The notes: generated by a model from the sequence alone, not told the origin. 64,000 bases of DNA from an uncultured Clostridia bacterium (GCA_944354535.1 CALVPY010000010.1:1-64000), one strand, 5' to 3'. Shown: positions 7,621 through 17,832, numbered from the stretch's first letter. Program-made: numbers and translations.

Positions 7621-8316
7621 ATGAAAGAAAATACCGTGGCGGCACGCCCCGCCAAACAATTTTCCGCGCGCGACAGAAGGCGTTATGAGGACTTGAAGCG
7701 CGCCCGCGAAGAACAGTACAAACACGCGCTCTCGCGCCTTTCCCCTCTGCTTCTTTCCGTCTTTTTGCTGAGCATCCTGCTGCTCGCGCTCTTCTTCTGC
7801 GATCTTTCCTACATCCACAACACCGACGTCGGCCGCGAAGTGAGCGTCAGCGTCTGGTCGTACGCCCTTGCGACGGTCTCGGGCAGCTTTTCTTCCCCCG
7901 CCGCCGTGTTCGGCGACATCGCCGTCCCCTTCTACTACTATGCGGAGACGGGCACCGTTCTCACGGGCATTTTGTCGCTCGTCCTCGTCATCGCGGCGCT
8001 TGCGCTCACCGTCCTTTCCGCCGTCGTCTTTTTGAAGCGGAAGTACGATCTTCTGCCTCTTCTCCTCTTTGCGGCAGGGGTCACCGTGCTTCTGCTCGTC
8101 GGGAGCCTCATCTCGTCGCTCTCCCTCAACAGTTCTCAGATCTTACCGATCTATTGCAGCGGCAACCCCGCCTGTTCCATCCGCTCGGACGCATACTTCC
8201 CGCTCATCGCGGCTTTCGCGGCGCTCGCCGTCACCGTGATTGCCGCCGTGAAGTATCATTCGGCACATGATATTTTGAACGGAAAGCGCCCCGTGCGCAC
8301 GGGAGGTGCGGCATGA
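7621..8316 (+). CDS. Integral membrane protein of the znu operon
   Basis: 231 residues with a basic 40-residue cytoplasmic head rich in Arg/Lys/Glu, then about four membrane helices (roughly residues 42-62, 112-137, 144-167, 190-210). Two Cys (YCSGNPAC) lie in an outer loop before the last helix. I do not recognise a family. The last codons overlap the start of znuA by four bases (ATGA-type), so it is translationally coupled to it. A role beside the metal transporter is likely but not shown. Confidence 0.65.
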   Translation: MKENTVAARPAKQFSARDRRRYEDLKRAREEQYKHALSRLSPLLLSVFLLSILLLALFFCDLSYIHNTDVGREVSVSVWSYALATVSGSFSSPAAVFGDIAVPFYYYAETGTVLTGILSLVLVIAALALTVLSAVVFLKRKYDLLPLLLFAAGVTVLLLVGSLISSLSLNSSQILPIYCSGNPACSIRSDAYFPLIAAFAALAVTVIAAVKYHSAHDILNGKRPVRTGGAA

Positions 8317-9272
8317 AGATCAAAAAGTACCTTTGCACCCTCTTTGCCGCGCTGACGGCACTCACGCTCCTTGCAGCCTCGGGCTGTGAAACCTCCTCCG
8401 ACGGCAAGCTCCATATCGTCTGCACCATCTTCCCGCAGTATGATTGGGTGCGCGAACTCACAAAAGGCGCTCAAAACGTCGAAGTGACGCTCCTCGAAGA
8501 TTCGGGCGCCGACCTTCACAACTTCCAGCCCTCCGCCGCCGACAAAGTTTCCATCCTCAATTCCGATCTCTTCGTCTATACGGGCGGGGAGTCGGACGAC
8601 TGGGCAAGAACGCTGCTTAAAAACGCCGAAAAGGACGTGCGCTCTCTCGATCTTATCGAAGCGCTCGGGGATCGGGCGCTCACCGAAGAGGAGGGCATCG
8701 AAGAGAGCGGCGAGCACGGCCATGAGCACGAGGACGAGATCGACGAGCACATCTGGCTCTCCGTGCAAAACGCAAAAGTGCTCGTTTCCGCCATCCGAGA
8801 GGAGCTCTGCGCCGTGGATGAGAGCAATGCAGCGCTCTATCAGAGCAATGCGGCGTCCTATCTTGCAGAACTTTCCGCCCTTGACGAAGCGTTTGAAAAG
8901 ACCGTCTCTTCCGCCGAGCGCTCCGTGCTCGTCTTTGCCGACCGCTACCCCTTCCGCTATCTCGCACACGACTACGGCCTCACCTGTTATGCCGCTTTTT
9001 CGGGCTGTTCGGCGGAATCGGAGGCAAGTTTTGCGACCATCCTCACGCTCGTCAAGCACGTCGAGGAAAACGCGCTCCCCTATGTGATGGTGCTTGAAAA
9101 CAGCACGCAGAAGACCGCGCGGACCGTCATCGAAAACACAGAGAGCAAAGATCAGGGCATCCTTGTGCTCAATTCGCTGCAATCAGTGAGCCGCGAGGAC
9201 ATCGAAAGCGGAGCGACCTATCTCGGGCTCATGAAAGAAGATCTCGCCATCCTTCAAACGGCGCTCAACTGA
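8313..9272 (+). CDS. znuA: Zinc/manganese ABC transporter substrate-binding lipoprotein (ZnuA/AdcA type)
   Basis: 319 residues, cluster A-I binding protein that captures Zn(II) or Mn(II) outside the cell and delivers it to the permease. The lipobox is LAASGC (Cys25). The first metal-binding His is at DLHNFQPS (about residue 69), matching the P-H-x-F/Y-x-P-S site of the family. A short acidic His-rich loop HGHEHEDEIDEH (135-146) is typical for the zinc-specific members, and DRYPFRYLAHDYGL carries the later His ligand. The zinc preference is inferred from that loop. Starts four bases inside the preceding gene; znuC begins 11 bases after the stop. Confidence 0.9.
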   Translation: MKIKKYLCTLFAALTALTLLAASGCETSSDGKLHIVCTIFPQYDWVRELTKGAQNVEVTLLEDSGADLHNFQPSAADKVSILNSDLFVYTGGESDDWARTLLKNAEKDVRSLDLIEALGDRALTEEEGIEESGEHGHEHEDEIDEHIWLSVQNAKVLVSAIREELCAVDESNAALYQSNAASYLAELSALDEAFEKTVSSAERSVLVFADRYPFRYLAHDYGLTCYAAFSGCSAESEASFATILTLVKHVEENALPYVMVLENSTQKTARTVIENTESKDQGILVLNSLQSVSREDIESGATYLGLMKEDLAILQTALN

Positions 9273-9283
9273 GGGGGCAAAAT

Positions 9284-10015
9284 ATGGACAGTACGCAGAA
9301 AGATGTGCTTCTTTCCTGCCGGGAACTTACTCTCGGCTATGAAAATCACGCCGTCGCCCAAAATATCTCCTTTGACGTCGTGCGCGGCGATTATCTTTGC
9401 ATCGTGGGCGAGAACGGCAGCGGCAAATCCACCCTCGTCAAGACGCTCTTAGGATTGCAGCCGCCGCTTGACGGCACCATCGAACGCAGCCCGGCATTGA
9501 AGCATTCGCCCATCGGGTATCTGCCGCAGCAAACGCCCGTCCAGCGCGATTTCCCCGCGACCGTCGAGGAGATCGTCCTCTCGGGCTTCCTTGCAAAGGC
9601 GGGCCTCCGCCCCTTCTACACCAGACAGGAGAAGGCGCTTGCCGCAGAAAAAATGGAGCGGCTGGGCATCACGGCGCTCAGAAAGCGGTGTTACCGCGAA
9701 CTTTCGGGCGGGCAGCAGCAGCGCGTTCTGCTCGCGCGGGCGCTGTGCGCGACGGACACCATGCTGCTTTTAGACGAGCCCGTCGCGGGGCTCGACCCCA
9801 AAGTCACGCAGGAGATGTACGGCATCATCGAAGGGCTCAATCAAGAGGACGGCATCACCATCCTCATGGTCTCGCACGATATTGCCGCCGTCCTCGGCTA
9901 CGCGACGCATATCCTGCACGTCATGCACGGGAGCTGTTTCTTCGGCACGACGGCCGAATACCAAAAGAGCGAAGCGGGAAAGCTGTTCGCGGGAGGTGGT
10001 ACGCATGCTGCCTGA
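9284..10015 (+). CDS. znuC: Zinc/manganese ABC transporter ATP-binding protein
   Basis: 243 residues. Walker A GENGSGKST (residues 42-50), Q-loop around YLPQQ, signature LSGGQQQR, Walker B MLLLDEPVAGLDP and the H-loop His in VSHD are all present, so the ATPase should be active. It powers the permease encoded by the next gene, whose start lies 11 bases inside this one. RBS GGGGG directly upstream of the ATG. Confidence 0.9.
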   Translation: MDSTQKDVLLSCRELTLGYENHAVAQNISFDVVRGDYLCIVGENGSGKSTLVKTLLGLQPPLDGTIERSPALKHSPIGYLPQQTPVQRDFPATVEEIVLSGFLAKAGLRPFYTRQEKALAAEKMERLGITALRKRCYRELSGGQQQRVLLARALCATDTMLLLDEPVAGLDPKVTQEMYGIIEGLNQEDGITILMVSHDIAAVLGYATHILHVMHGSCFFGTTAEYQKSEAGKLFAGGGTHAA

Positions 10016-10868
10016 ACTTCTTTCCGTCATGTCGTGGGAGGAATTTATCTCCTTCTTTCAGTACCCCTTCGTGTGGCGCGCCGTCATCGTCGGCACGCTC
10101 ATTGCCCTCGTTGCGGCGCTCCTCGGCGTGACGCTCGTCTTAAAACGCTTTTCCTTCATCGGAGACGGGCTCTCGCACGTCGCCTTCGGGGCGATGGCCG
10201 TGGCTGCCGTCGCGGGGCTCACCGATCAGATGATCGTCATCTTGCCCGTCACCATTTTAGCGGCGGTACTCCTTCTCAGATCGGGGCGCAAAGCCAAAGT
10301 CAACGGCGATGCTCAGCTCGCCCTCATCTCGGTCTCTGCACTTGCTATTGGATATCTTATTTATAATCTTTCGGGTTCCTCCAATGTTTCGGGGGATGTC
10401 TGCACGACGCTGTTCGGCTCCACCTCCATTCTGGAACTCACCCCCTTTGACCTGTGGATGAGCGTGGGGCTCTCCGCCGCCGTTGTCGTTGTCTTTGTGC
10501 TGCTCTATCATAAGATCTTCGCCGTCACCTTCGACGAGACCTTTTATAAGGCTTCGGGCGTCCGGACGGAAGTTTATAATCTGATCGTCGCCGTCGTCAT
10601 CGCCGTCATCATCGTGCTCGCGATGGATCTTGTGGGATCTCTGCTCATTTCGGCGCTCGTCATCTTCCCTGCGCTCTCGGGCATGCGGCTCTTTCAGAGT
10701 TTCAAAAGAGTGACCGTCTTTTCCGCCGCCCTTTCCGTCGTCTGCGCCGTATCGGGACTGCTGCTTTCCATCTGGCTCTCAACGCCCGTCGGCTCGGCCA
10801 TCGTCGCCGTCGACCTTGCGGCGTTCGTCGTGTGCTGCGGCATCGGCTTTGCCGTAAAGCAAAGATAA
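10005..10868 (+). CDS. znuB: Zinc/manganese ABC transporter permease
   Basis: 287 residues, ABC-3 family, with eight or nine membrane helices. Marks of the family are FIGDGLSHVAFGAMAV near the start and DLVGSLLISALVIFPAL near residue 210. The start at 10005 follows GGGAGG and overlaps the end of znuC, giving tight coupling. Last gene of the operon; a perfect 11-bp hairpin follows 13 bases later. Confidence 0.9.
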   Translation: MLPELLSVMSWEEFISFFQYPFVWRAVIVGTLIALVAALLGVTLVLKRFSFIGDGLSHVAFGAMAVAAVAGLTDQMIVILPVTILAAVLLLRSGRKAKVNGDAQLALISVSALAIGYLIYNLSGSSNVSGDVCTTLFGSTSILELTPFDLWMSVGLSAAVVVVFVLLYHKIFAVTFDETFYKASGVRTEVYNLIVAVVIAVIIVLAMDLVGSLLISALVIFPALSGMRLFQSFKRVTVFSAALSVVCAVSGLLLSIWLSTPVGSAIVAVDLAAFVVCCGIGFAVKQR

Positions 10869-10881
10869 AATTATATAACAT

Positions 10882-10911
10882 GAGGGACAGCCTGCTTGTG
10901 GGCTGTCCCTC
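10882..10911. terminator. Hairpin between the convergent znu and glycan operons
   Basis: GAGGGACAGCC (10882-10892) pairs perfectly with GGCTGTCCCTC (10901-10911). It lies between two converging operons and likely ends both, although neither side has a long T-run. Confidence 0.55.
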
Positions 10912-10973
10912 TCTGAATTCAGAGCTGTATCTCTGTTCTGCCAACGATCTTAAAGCATTCCTTCCCGTTGCTC

Positions 10974-13541
10974 TTACAGTTGATAGGTCCCCGAAAAAAG
11001 CGTTTCCTCTCTGCCGTCGGGAAGGGTCAGCCGCGCCATACAGTTGGAAGGAACGGTAACAGTGTATTGATAGCCTTTTTCCGCCTTTTCCCAGCCGCAG
11101 GCGACCTTGCCGTAAATGCTCTGATACTCCGCTTTGGCATATGTAAGGCTGCCGCCCGGTTTGGGCGCGAGGACAAATTGATTTTCGCCCGCGACTTTGA
11201 TGCCGCACATTTCGCTCATCAGCCACTCGCACACGGCGCCCTTCGAATAATGGTTGAGAGAAGCGATGCCGCCCTGCGCGCCGATGGCGCTCTCTTTGAC
11301 GTTGCCCTCCCACGCTTCCCAGATGGTCGTCGCTCCATGCTTGGGCATAAAGAGCCAGCCGGGAAGTTCTTCATTTTCAAGCAGCTTGTAGGCATATTCG
11401 ATGCCGATCTTTTCGAGCACGAAGAGGATGAAGGGCGTCGATAAAAAACCCGTGCCGAGCCGCCAGCCGTAGTTTTCAAGCGCCCGGATGAGCCGTTTTT
11501 TGGCAAATTCCTCCTGCTCCGCCGTCAGAAGACCCATGTAGAGCGGGCGGACGAGTTTTGCCTGACGGTCGGTATCGAGCGAATATTCGGGCTTTGTGAC
11601 AAGTTCCCGATAGGCGCGCTTGGCTCCCTCGCTGTACTTTCGGATACGGGCAAGGCGCTTTGTCTTCGGCTTTTGTAAGATGTCGGCGATCCTTAAAACG
11701 CGGCGCAGGGTGAAATAGGTGTATGCCGTCGATTCCTCGGGCTTCGACGTTACAAAATCATACCAATGGAAAGTACTCACGTCGCTCGGCTCCGACCACT
11801 CGCCGTAAGCACATCCGCAATTGACGAGATATTTTTGGTTCTTCCATGAAAGAAAAACGGGCTTGGAATAGACGCCGCCCCACTTGCCCGCACGGCGGAT
11901 CATGAAGCCGGCATAGTCGAGGATGTCCTCGTAGTGTTCCTCGAGGACGCGTTTATCGCCGTAACGCTCGTAAAGATAGAGCGGGATATAGACGCCTGCG
12001 CACGCCCAGCCCACCGCGCCGTTCAACCACCACAAGAACTTATCTTCATTGACGCGGGGCGCGATCTGCGGAAGGCGGCCGCTCTTGTACTGCCGATCGA
12101 AAATGTCGCGGACGTGCTTGCGCGCAAAAGCGGCGTAGTCCGTCAGATAGGCAGCCGTATTGAAGAAGATCTGGCTGTCTCCCGTCCAGCCCGAGCGCTC
12201 GCGCGTGGGACAGTCGGAAGGAAAATCCGTCGAGTTGCTCTTGAGCGACCAAAGCGTCATGCGCCAGAAGCGATCGATGAGCGGATGCGAGCAGGCAAAG
12301 GATGCCGTCTCTTCGAAGTCGCTGTAAACGGCGACCGCGGTAAAATTTTCCTTTTCAAAGGAGATGTCCGTCTCGATCTCCGCATACTCAAACCCGCCGT
12401 AAAAGAATTTCGGGGTGTACTCGTTGACGCCGCCTCGGCAGATATATTCGATCTCTTGCTTGGTCGAGGGAACGCCCCTATGAACCATCTGGATATTTTT
12501 CTGCGACAATTCGCCGTCCTTCATCATCTCGCCGAGGCGAATGCGGATGCGCTGCCCCGCCCGAGCGGAAAGACGGAAGGAAAGATACCCCGAAAGATTC
12601 TGCGGGAACTTCAAGACCTTCTTTCCCGAAGGCGTTACGATGAGTTCTTCGGGGGAAAAGCGCTCGTGTTCCTTGACGAGAACGTTATCGGAAGCTGTGA
12701 GGTTTGCCTTGAACCTGACGGGCTTTGCCTTGCCGCTGTATGTGGGCGATTTGCGGGCATCCACACGTTCGCCGTCTTTGAGGTCGGCAAAACGAATGGG
12801 GCCGTCGCTGCTCCACGCCCAGCTGCCGTCCGTGCAGATGCGGCTGACGCGCCCTTCCGCGTCATAGAGCTCCAGCTGCAGCAAAAGTTTGGTGACTGTG
12901 CCGAACGTATTCGTCCTGCCCTTTCCGCCGTTGCTGCCGCGGTACCAGCCGTCGGCAAGCTCCGCCGTCATCACATTGACGCCGCCTCTTATGAGCGCCG
13001 TCACGTCGTACGTCTGATATTGGATGCGTTTTTGATAATCGGTGGAACCGGGCGCGAACACCATATCGCCCACGCGGGCGCCGTTGAGCCTGACCTCGTA
13101 CAGCCCGCACGCCGTCGCGTACAGCCGCGCCTTTTGTACGCCGATCGCCGTAAATTGCTTTTGGAAGCAGTCGACGGGATAGCGCTTTTTCCTGTTGACC
13201 TTGTAATTTCCCGCGATCCACTCCGCCTTCCAATCGGAAGGAGTAAGGAGCCCCATCTCGAAGAAGGCAGGCTCCGACCACTCCCCTTCTCCGCTTTCAT
13301 CCCAAAGTTTTACTTTCCATTCCACGTGCTGCCGCGAGACGAGCTGTTCGGGAAACTCCGCGCGCATGGAGGAAGAGGCGACTTTTCCGCTGTCCCACAC
13401 CGTCTTGCCGTTCGATGTAGCCACGATGCGCCAAGCGGCCTGCTTTTTGCCGCCCTCGCAGTTCCAAAAGAGGCGGGGATTTTGGATATCGATGCCCAAA
13501 GGGTCTTTGAGATATTCCGTTCTCAGACGGATGGCTTTCAT
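10974..13541 (-). CDS. Alpha-L-rhamnosidase, GH78
   Basis: 855 residues without a signal peptide, so probably intracellular. The layout is N-terminal Bac_rhamnosid_N beta domains (RARLYATACGLYEVRLNG, QYQTYDVT), then the (alpha/alpha)6 catalytic domain with the hallmark DCPTRERSGWTGD at about residues 470-482 that contains the acidic catalytic residues, then GATTIWEAW near 745 with the general base Glu and a C-terminal beta sandwich. It removes terminal L-rhamnose from rhamnogalacturonan or plant glycosides. ATG with GGAG ten bases upstream; the start overlaps the stop of the esterase (ATGA). Last gene of the glycan operon. Confidence 0.88.
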   Translation of the reverse strand: MKAIRLRTEYLKDPLGIDIQNPRLFWNCEGGKKQAAWRIVATSNGKTVWDSGKVASSSMRAEFPEQLVSRQHVEWKVKLWDESGEGEWSEPAFFEMGLLTPSDWKAEWIAGNYKVNRKKRYPVDCFQKQFTAIGVQKARLYATACGLYEVRLNGARVGDMVFAPGSTDYQKRIQYQTYDVTALIRGGVNVMTAELADGWYRGSNGGKGRTNTFGTVTKLLLQLELYDAEGRVSRICTDGSWAWSSDGPIRFADLKDGERVDARKSPTYSGKAKPVRFKANLTASDNVLVKEHERFSPEELIVTPSGKKVLKFPQNLSGYLSFRLSARAGQRIRIRLGEMMKDGELSQKNIQMVHRGVPSTKQEIEYICRGGVNEYTPKFFYGGFEYAEIETDISFEKENFTAVAVYSDFEETASFACSHPLIDRFWRMTLWSLKSNSTDFPSDCPTRERSGWTGDSQIFFNTAAYLTDYAAFARKHVRDIFDRQYKSGRLPQIAPRVNEDKFLWWLNGAVGWACAGVYIPLYLYERYGDKRVLEEHYEDILDYAGFMIRRAGKWGGVYSKPVFLSWKNQKYLVNCGCAYGEWSEPSDVSTFHWYDFVTSKPEESTAYTYFTLRRVLRIADILQKPKTKRLARIRKYSEGAKRAYRELVTKPEYSLDTDRQAKLVRPLYMGLLTAEQEEFAKKRLIRALENYGWRLGTGFLSTPFILFVLEKIGIEYAYKLLENEELPGWLFMPKHGATTIWEAWEGNVKESAIGAQGGIASLNHYSKGAVCEWLMSEMCGIKVAGENQFVLAPKPGGSLTYAKAEYQSIYGKVACGWEKAEKGYQYTVTVPSNCMARLTLPDGREETLFSGTYQL

Positions 13542-14490
13542 GCTTTTTCTCCTTCGAGGATGGTATGGTAAAATTTCGCGGCGCGATCAGTCCAATCTTC
13601 GGCGGGGGTATTCTTAGCGACGCCCCAGCCGTGCTTTGTCCCCTCGACGGGCATGAATTCCAGCGGTACGCCCGCCCGTTCGAGTGCCGCCTTCATCATG
13701 AGGCTGTTTTCAAAGGGAACGGTGTCGTCTTGGGTGCATTGCCAAAGGAAGGTGGGCGGATAGGTTGCATCCACCCGTTCTTCGACCGACCACTCCCTTT
13801 GAAGCGCCTTGTCTTCCGCCTCCTTCCCGAGGAAGAGCGCGCGCGAGCCTGCGTGCGTCTTTTCCCCCATCGTGAGGACAGGATAGCACAAAAACAGGGC
13901 GGCAGGCTTGGGGAGGGCGTATTTTTCATAGCCGAGCTTTGCGACTCCCCAGCAGCCTGCAACATGCCCGCCCGCCGAAAACCCGCAGACGACATAGTTT
14001 TTCATATCGACCTGCCACTTTTCGGCATGAGAAAATACAAAGGAGAGGATGGCGGCAACGTCCTCCTGCGGGGCGGGGTAGTGCGCCGCCTTCCCCACAT
14101 GGTACTGCCCGATGACGGCGTTGAAGCCGAGTTCGTTGAAGCGTGCCGCCGTCGAAAACCCTTCGACAAACGAACACACATCCCCATACCCGCCGCCCGG
14201 CAGGATAAGGACAAGGGGCGCCTTCTTCCCGATGAGGAAGGCATAGAGCCCGACGGTATCGCCGAGGTCATAAAAGAGCTGTTCTCCCCTTTGGCGGCGC
14301 AGGCGCATCTCGTTGAGCGCATCGCAGAGCGATGGCACGTCGAGGGGTAGTACTGCGTGAGCTTTTCCAAAGTGAGCGGGCCCATCATGGCGGCAAACTG
14401 CCGCGGGCACACGACATACTTTTTGAAGGGCGCAAACTCTTTGCAATTCCGGATCTCGGAGATCCTGCTCTTTGGGGTAAATTCTTTCAT
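13538..14490 (-). pseudogene. Alpha/beta hydrolase (acetyl-xylan-esterase-like), split by a frameshift
   Basis: The body of the protein (from about 14345 down) is a small esterase/lipase of the BD-FAE/Abhydrolase_3 type: oxyanion motif LILPGGGYG, nucleophile elbow GFSAGG, Asp in CTQDDTVPF and His in GTKHGWG. Its natural N-terminus (MKEFTPKSRIS..., ATG at 14490 with AGGAAAAC upstream) lies in another frame up to LTQYYP. The break is at a run of four G on the plus strand (14344-14347): adding one base restores LTQYYPLDVPSLCDAL. So this is either a recent loss-of-function mutation or a base missed in sequencing. Without the N-terminus the hydrolase core could still be made from an internal start. 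Such esterases remove acetyl groups from xylan or pectin, which suits the operon. Confidence 0.75.
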
Positions 14491-14515
14491 GGTTTTCCTC
14501 ACGGAAGATCCTGCT

Positions 14516-15823
14516 TCAGAGAAAGCGAAGGGAATGCACTCTCAGATCGTCCGAGGAAGTGAGAACGATCTCATTGAGTCCCTGTTCGGCTTTGTTTAGC
14601 GGCTTTCCGTTTGCCTGAGCAGAAAGCGTACCTTCGCCCTCGAAGTCTGCCTCCATGCGGACAGGAGCTTTTTCAAAGTCACAATAGCGGATGACGGCAC
14701 GGCTTTCATTCTTCATGACAAGATCGGTGCCGTCGATATAAGCTCCTCCTTCCACTTCGCAGGCGCGCCAGCCTTCGATCGTCTCTCCGAGCGCAAAGGG
14801 CTCGCCCGCGCCCTGAGAGGTCATCCTGACTTCGTCGATGGTGCCGTCGTCGTTGAAACAGATCTTTTCGACGCACAGCCTGCGGTTGGCGCGGCAGTTC
14901 CCCGACGAGCGGTGATAGAAGACATACCACTGACCGTGGAATTCTTCGATGCTGCCGTGGATGTTCCAGCTTTCGGGGTCGCACTTCGCGTTATCGATGA
15001 TGATGCCGCGGTAGGTGAACGGCCCTAAGGGGCTTTTGCTCGTTGCGTAGGCAAGGCAGGTCGGCCTCCCCTTGCGGAAGATGCAGGGGTAGACATAGTA
15101 ATAAATGCCGTTCCGCTTGCGCATGGAACTGCCCTCATGGAAGCCGTGCTCCTCTTCGGTGACGATGCGCTCGACGACGCTGCTTTCATCGAAGGAGACC
15201 ATATCATCGTTGAGGCGGACGCCGTTCGCGCGGAACTGCCCCCAATAGTAGTAGGTTTTGTCGTCGTCGACAAAGACAGCGGGGTCGATGCCTCCGCACG
15301 GAAGGCGTACGGGATCGCGGAAAGGGCCTTCGGGACGATCGGAGACCACTACGCCTTCGCTGTAATCGCTCATGCAGAAATAGAGATAATATTTCCCGTT
15401 TTTTTCGCAGCAGTCGGGCGCAAAGAGCAGGTGTTTGTTCGGGACGAATGCGGCGAAATTGATGTTCTGCGGACGGATGCCCTTGGGCATGAGCCCGATG
15501 GGGATATGCATCTCTTTGAGAAGTTCGCGGTAGACGGGAGTCGGGTCTTTGAGGCCCATATCGACGACGTAGTACTTCTTCTTTTTCTTATCGTCGGGCC
15601 AGGGGATGTCTTTGCCGTCGAGCGACTTTTCCCCCACCTCCCAGGTGAGCATATCCGAAGTCGAGGCGACGTGGTATTCCTCGCTGCAATACTCCTTCGC
15701 GCTCACATCATAGCTGCCGTAGACATAGAGCTTATCGTGAAAGACATGTGCTTCGCCGTCGGGGATGCGGATCTCGGGCGGCAGAACGGGGTTGCGGCCT
15801 TTGGAACGAAATTGCTTTTCCAT
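14516..15823 (-). CDS. Glycoside hydrolase family 43
   Basis: 435 residues, no signal peptide. Five-bladed propeller hydrolase with the three expected acids: base Asp in PDGEAHVF, pKa-modulating Asp in GGIDPAVF and acid Glu in HEGSSM. A C-terminal beta domain follows after residue 330. Members split arabinose or xylose from arabinan, arabinoxylan or pectin side chains; the exact substrate cannot be read from sequence. The ATG at 15823 (GGAGG seven bases before the GTG-ATG pair) overlaps the stop of the symporter gene as TGATG. Confidence 0.85.
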   Translation of the reverse strand: MEKQFRSKGRNPVLPPEIRIPDGEAHVFHDKLYVYGSYDVSAKEYCSEEYHVASTSDMLTWEVGEKSLDGKDIPWPDDKKKKKYYVVDMGLKDPTPVYRELLKEMHIPIGLMPKGIRPQNINFAAFVPNKHLLFAPDCCEKNGKYYLYFCMSDYSEGVVVSDRPEGPFRDPVRLPCGGIDPAVFVDDDKTYYYWGQFRANGVRLNDDMVSFDESSVVERIVTEEEHGFHEGSSMRKRNGIYYYVYPCIFRKGRPTCLAYATSKSPLGPFTYRGIIIDNAKCDPESWNIHGSIEEFHGQWYVFYHRSSGNCRANRRLCVEKICFNDDGTIDEVRMTSQGAGEPFALGETIEGWRACEVEGGAYIDGTDLVMKNESRAVIRYCDFEKAPVRMEADFEGEGTLSAQANGKPLNKAEQGLNEIVLTSSDDLRVHSLRFL

Positions 15824-17787
15824 CACTTTGCCTCCGCGGCAGCAAGGGCTTTCTGCATCTTTTCGTAGTACGCTTCGCCCTTCGCTTTTTCTTCCTGCCA
15901 GCAGGCTTCGTCCTTCTTTTCGCGGGCGAGGCGGCGAGCATCCCTCTTTTGCTTCTGCTCGGGCGTGAGCCCCGCAAGTTTCTGAGCCTGCTTTTCGGCG
16001 GCTTTCTTTGCCTTTTCCTCCGCCTTGATCTTGGAAAGCCGTTCCTTTTCCGCCTGCTTTTCTTCCTTCATGCGGAGCGCTTCAACGTGTTTTGCGAGCT
16101 CCGTTTCGTAACTCAGGTGCTTTTTCTCGCAGCGCTCTCTGAGCTCCTTGCGGTAGGCTTCTTCTGCCTCCGCGTCCATCTTCTTCTGTTCTTCGGCGGC
16201 GCGCACTTCGGGCTCTACCCACACTTCGCCGCGTGCTTCCACTTCCGCACGCTGACGGGCGCGGATGATGACGAGCTTCTTATCGACCGTCTTTTCAACG
16301 GTGATGAAGGAGAGCATCCCGGCATAGACGAGACCGGAGACCACTTCGAGGCCGAGGAAGAAGAGGACGAGGACGGTCGTAACGGCCTCGGGCTGCATAA
16401 CCGCAACGGTATAGCTGCCGTCTGCCAGCTGTTTCAATAATTCAGGAGCGATCTGCGTCGTCCAGCCTTTCGCAGCAATTTGTTCAAGCACCGCAGGAAG
16501 CTCCGCAGCAGATTCCGCGATCAACGGGGCATGATAACCCGCGCCAAACAGGCACCCGTTGAAAATGCCCGTCACAACGCCCGCGACCGCCGTCGTGATC
16601 GTCGAATAGACGGACATGGCAAGGCCGTCGCAGCGGAAGCCGTTCTTCCACTCCATATGATCGAGCGCATCCGAAAAGAGTGCCATAAAGACATACGCGC
16701 TGGGAAGGCTGCCCATGTTCTTGACGAACTGCCCGACGAGCACGGTGGGCATATTGGTGGGCGCAAGGCAGCAGATGAAACTGCCCAACGAGAAAATGAC
16801 AAAACCAACGACGGTCAGATTCTTCTTGCCGAATTTCTTGGCAAGCGGCCACACGGCAAAGATGCCGATGCCCATCGGGATGCCGCCTAAGACGGAGACC
16901 ATCGTCTGTGTGATGCCGTCCGAATAGGTCCCTAAGACATAGTTGCAGTAGTAAGGGAGCGCGATGTTCTTGAGCTGGCTCGTAAGCGTGGAAAGGAGGA
17001 AATACCCGAGAAGGATGAGGATATACTTATCCGTGAAGATGGCTTTGAGCTGCAGAGAGTAAGGGACTTCCCGCTGCTTCACCCCGCCGCCTTCGAGCGT
17101 GACGCGCTCCTTCGTATAGTAATATTCTACGAAGACAAGCGGCAGCGTGATGCACGAGAGGATGCTCATGCAGGTGATCCAAAGGTCTTTGCTCGTCCCG
17201 AGCGAAGGGATGATGAGCATCGGGAAGACGAGCGCCACGAGGATGCCGCTCATCATGATGGTCGCGATGTTGTTGAACACGGCGAGCACGCTCCGCTGCG
17301 CGGTGTTGCGCGTCGAGAGCGGGACCAAAAGGTTGTGGCTCATGTTGTAGATGGTGAGCGCGACCGAATAATAGAGATTGTACGAGAGCATGACCCAGAC
17401 GATCTGAAGGGTGATGTTGCCGCTCGGCACGACAAAGAGAAGGATGCCCGTCACCGTCAGAAGGGGCGCAGAAAGAAGCAGCCACGGCCGCGCCTTGCCC
17501 TGTTTGGTGTGCGTGCGGTCGATGATATACCCCATGATGACGTTGGTGATGGCGTCGATGATCTTGGAAATGATGGGGAAAATGACGAGGAATGTCCCCA
17601 ACCCCAGCTCATTGAAGTGCAGAACGTCCGTATAATAAACGTTGAGATAGGTGCCCATGACGGCGGAAAAGAGCAGCGCGCCGCAGGGGCCGATCATGTA
17701 CCCCAGCCACCGCTCCTTGCCGCTCACATTCTGCGAACGGATCTTACTGTTGAAAAACCGCTGAGACAAAGCTTTTGACTGACTCAT
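15823..17787 (-). CDS. GPH (MelB-like) sugar:cation symporter with long charged cytoplasmic tail
   Basis: 654 residues. The first ~495 carry about twelve membrane helices of the glycoside-pentoside-hexuronide family; [17 protein letters not shown] between helices 2 and 3 is the family mark. It takes up oligosaccharides that the intracellular GH3, GH43 and GH78 enzymes then cut. Odd feature: the last 158 residues are almost only Lys, Glu, Ala and Arg and predict a long coiled coil, absent from MelB and XylP. This could be a regulatory or scaffold segment. The ATG at 17787 follows AAGGAGGAAACT; an upstream in-frame ATG at 17829 is less likely. Confidence 0.88.
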   Translation of the reverse strand: MSQSKALSQRFFNSKIRSQNVSGKERWLGYMIGPCGALLFSAVMGTYLNVYYTDVLHFNELGLGTFLVIFPIISKIIDAITNVIMGYIIDRTHTKQGKARPWLLLSAPLLTVTGILLFVVPSGNITLQIVWVMLSYNLYYSVALTIYNMSHNLLVPLSTRNTAQRSVLAVFNNIATIMMSGILVALVFPMLIIPSLGTSKDLWITCMSILSCITLPLVFVEYYYTKERVTLEGGGVKQREVPYSLQLKAIFTDKYILILLGYFLLSTLTSQLKNIALPYYCNYVLGTYSDGITQTMVSVLGGIPMGIGIFAVWPLAKKFGKKNLTVVGFVIFSLGSFICCLAPTNMPTVLVGQFVKNMGSLPSAYVFMALFSDALDHMEWKNGFRCDGLAMSVYSTITTAVAGVVTGIFNGCLFGAGYHAPLIAESAAELPAVLEQIAAKGWTTQIAPELLKQLADGSYTVAVMQPEAVTTVLVLFFLGLEVVSGLVYAGMLSFITVEKTVDKKLVIIRARQRAEVEARGEVWVEPEVRAAEEQKKMDAEAEEAYRKELRERCEKKHLSYETELAKHVEALRMKEEKQAEKERLSKIKAEEKAKKAAEKQAQKLAGLTPEQKQKRDARRLAREKKDEACWQEEKAKGEAYYEKMQKALAAAEAK

Positions 17788-17832
17788 AGTTTCCTCCTTA
17801 CCTTGTATCGTATTTGCCCTTGCGGGCATGAT

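Noticed and set aside
16480-16900. Frames opposite and within the GPH symporter gene
   Set aside because: Out-of-frame shadows; the symporter frame is continuous with twelve predicted helices.
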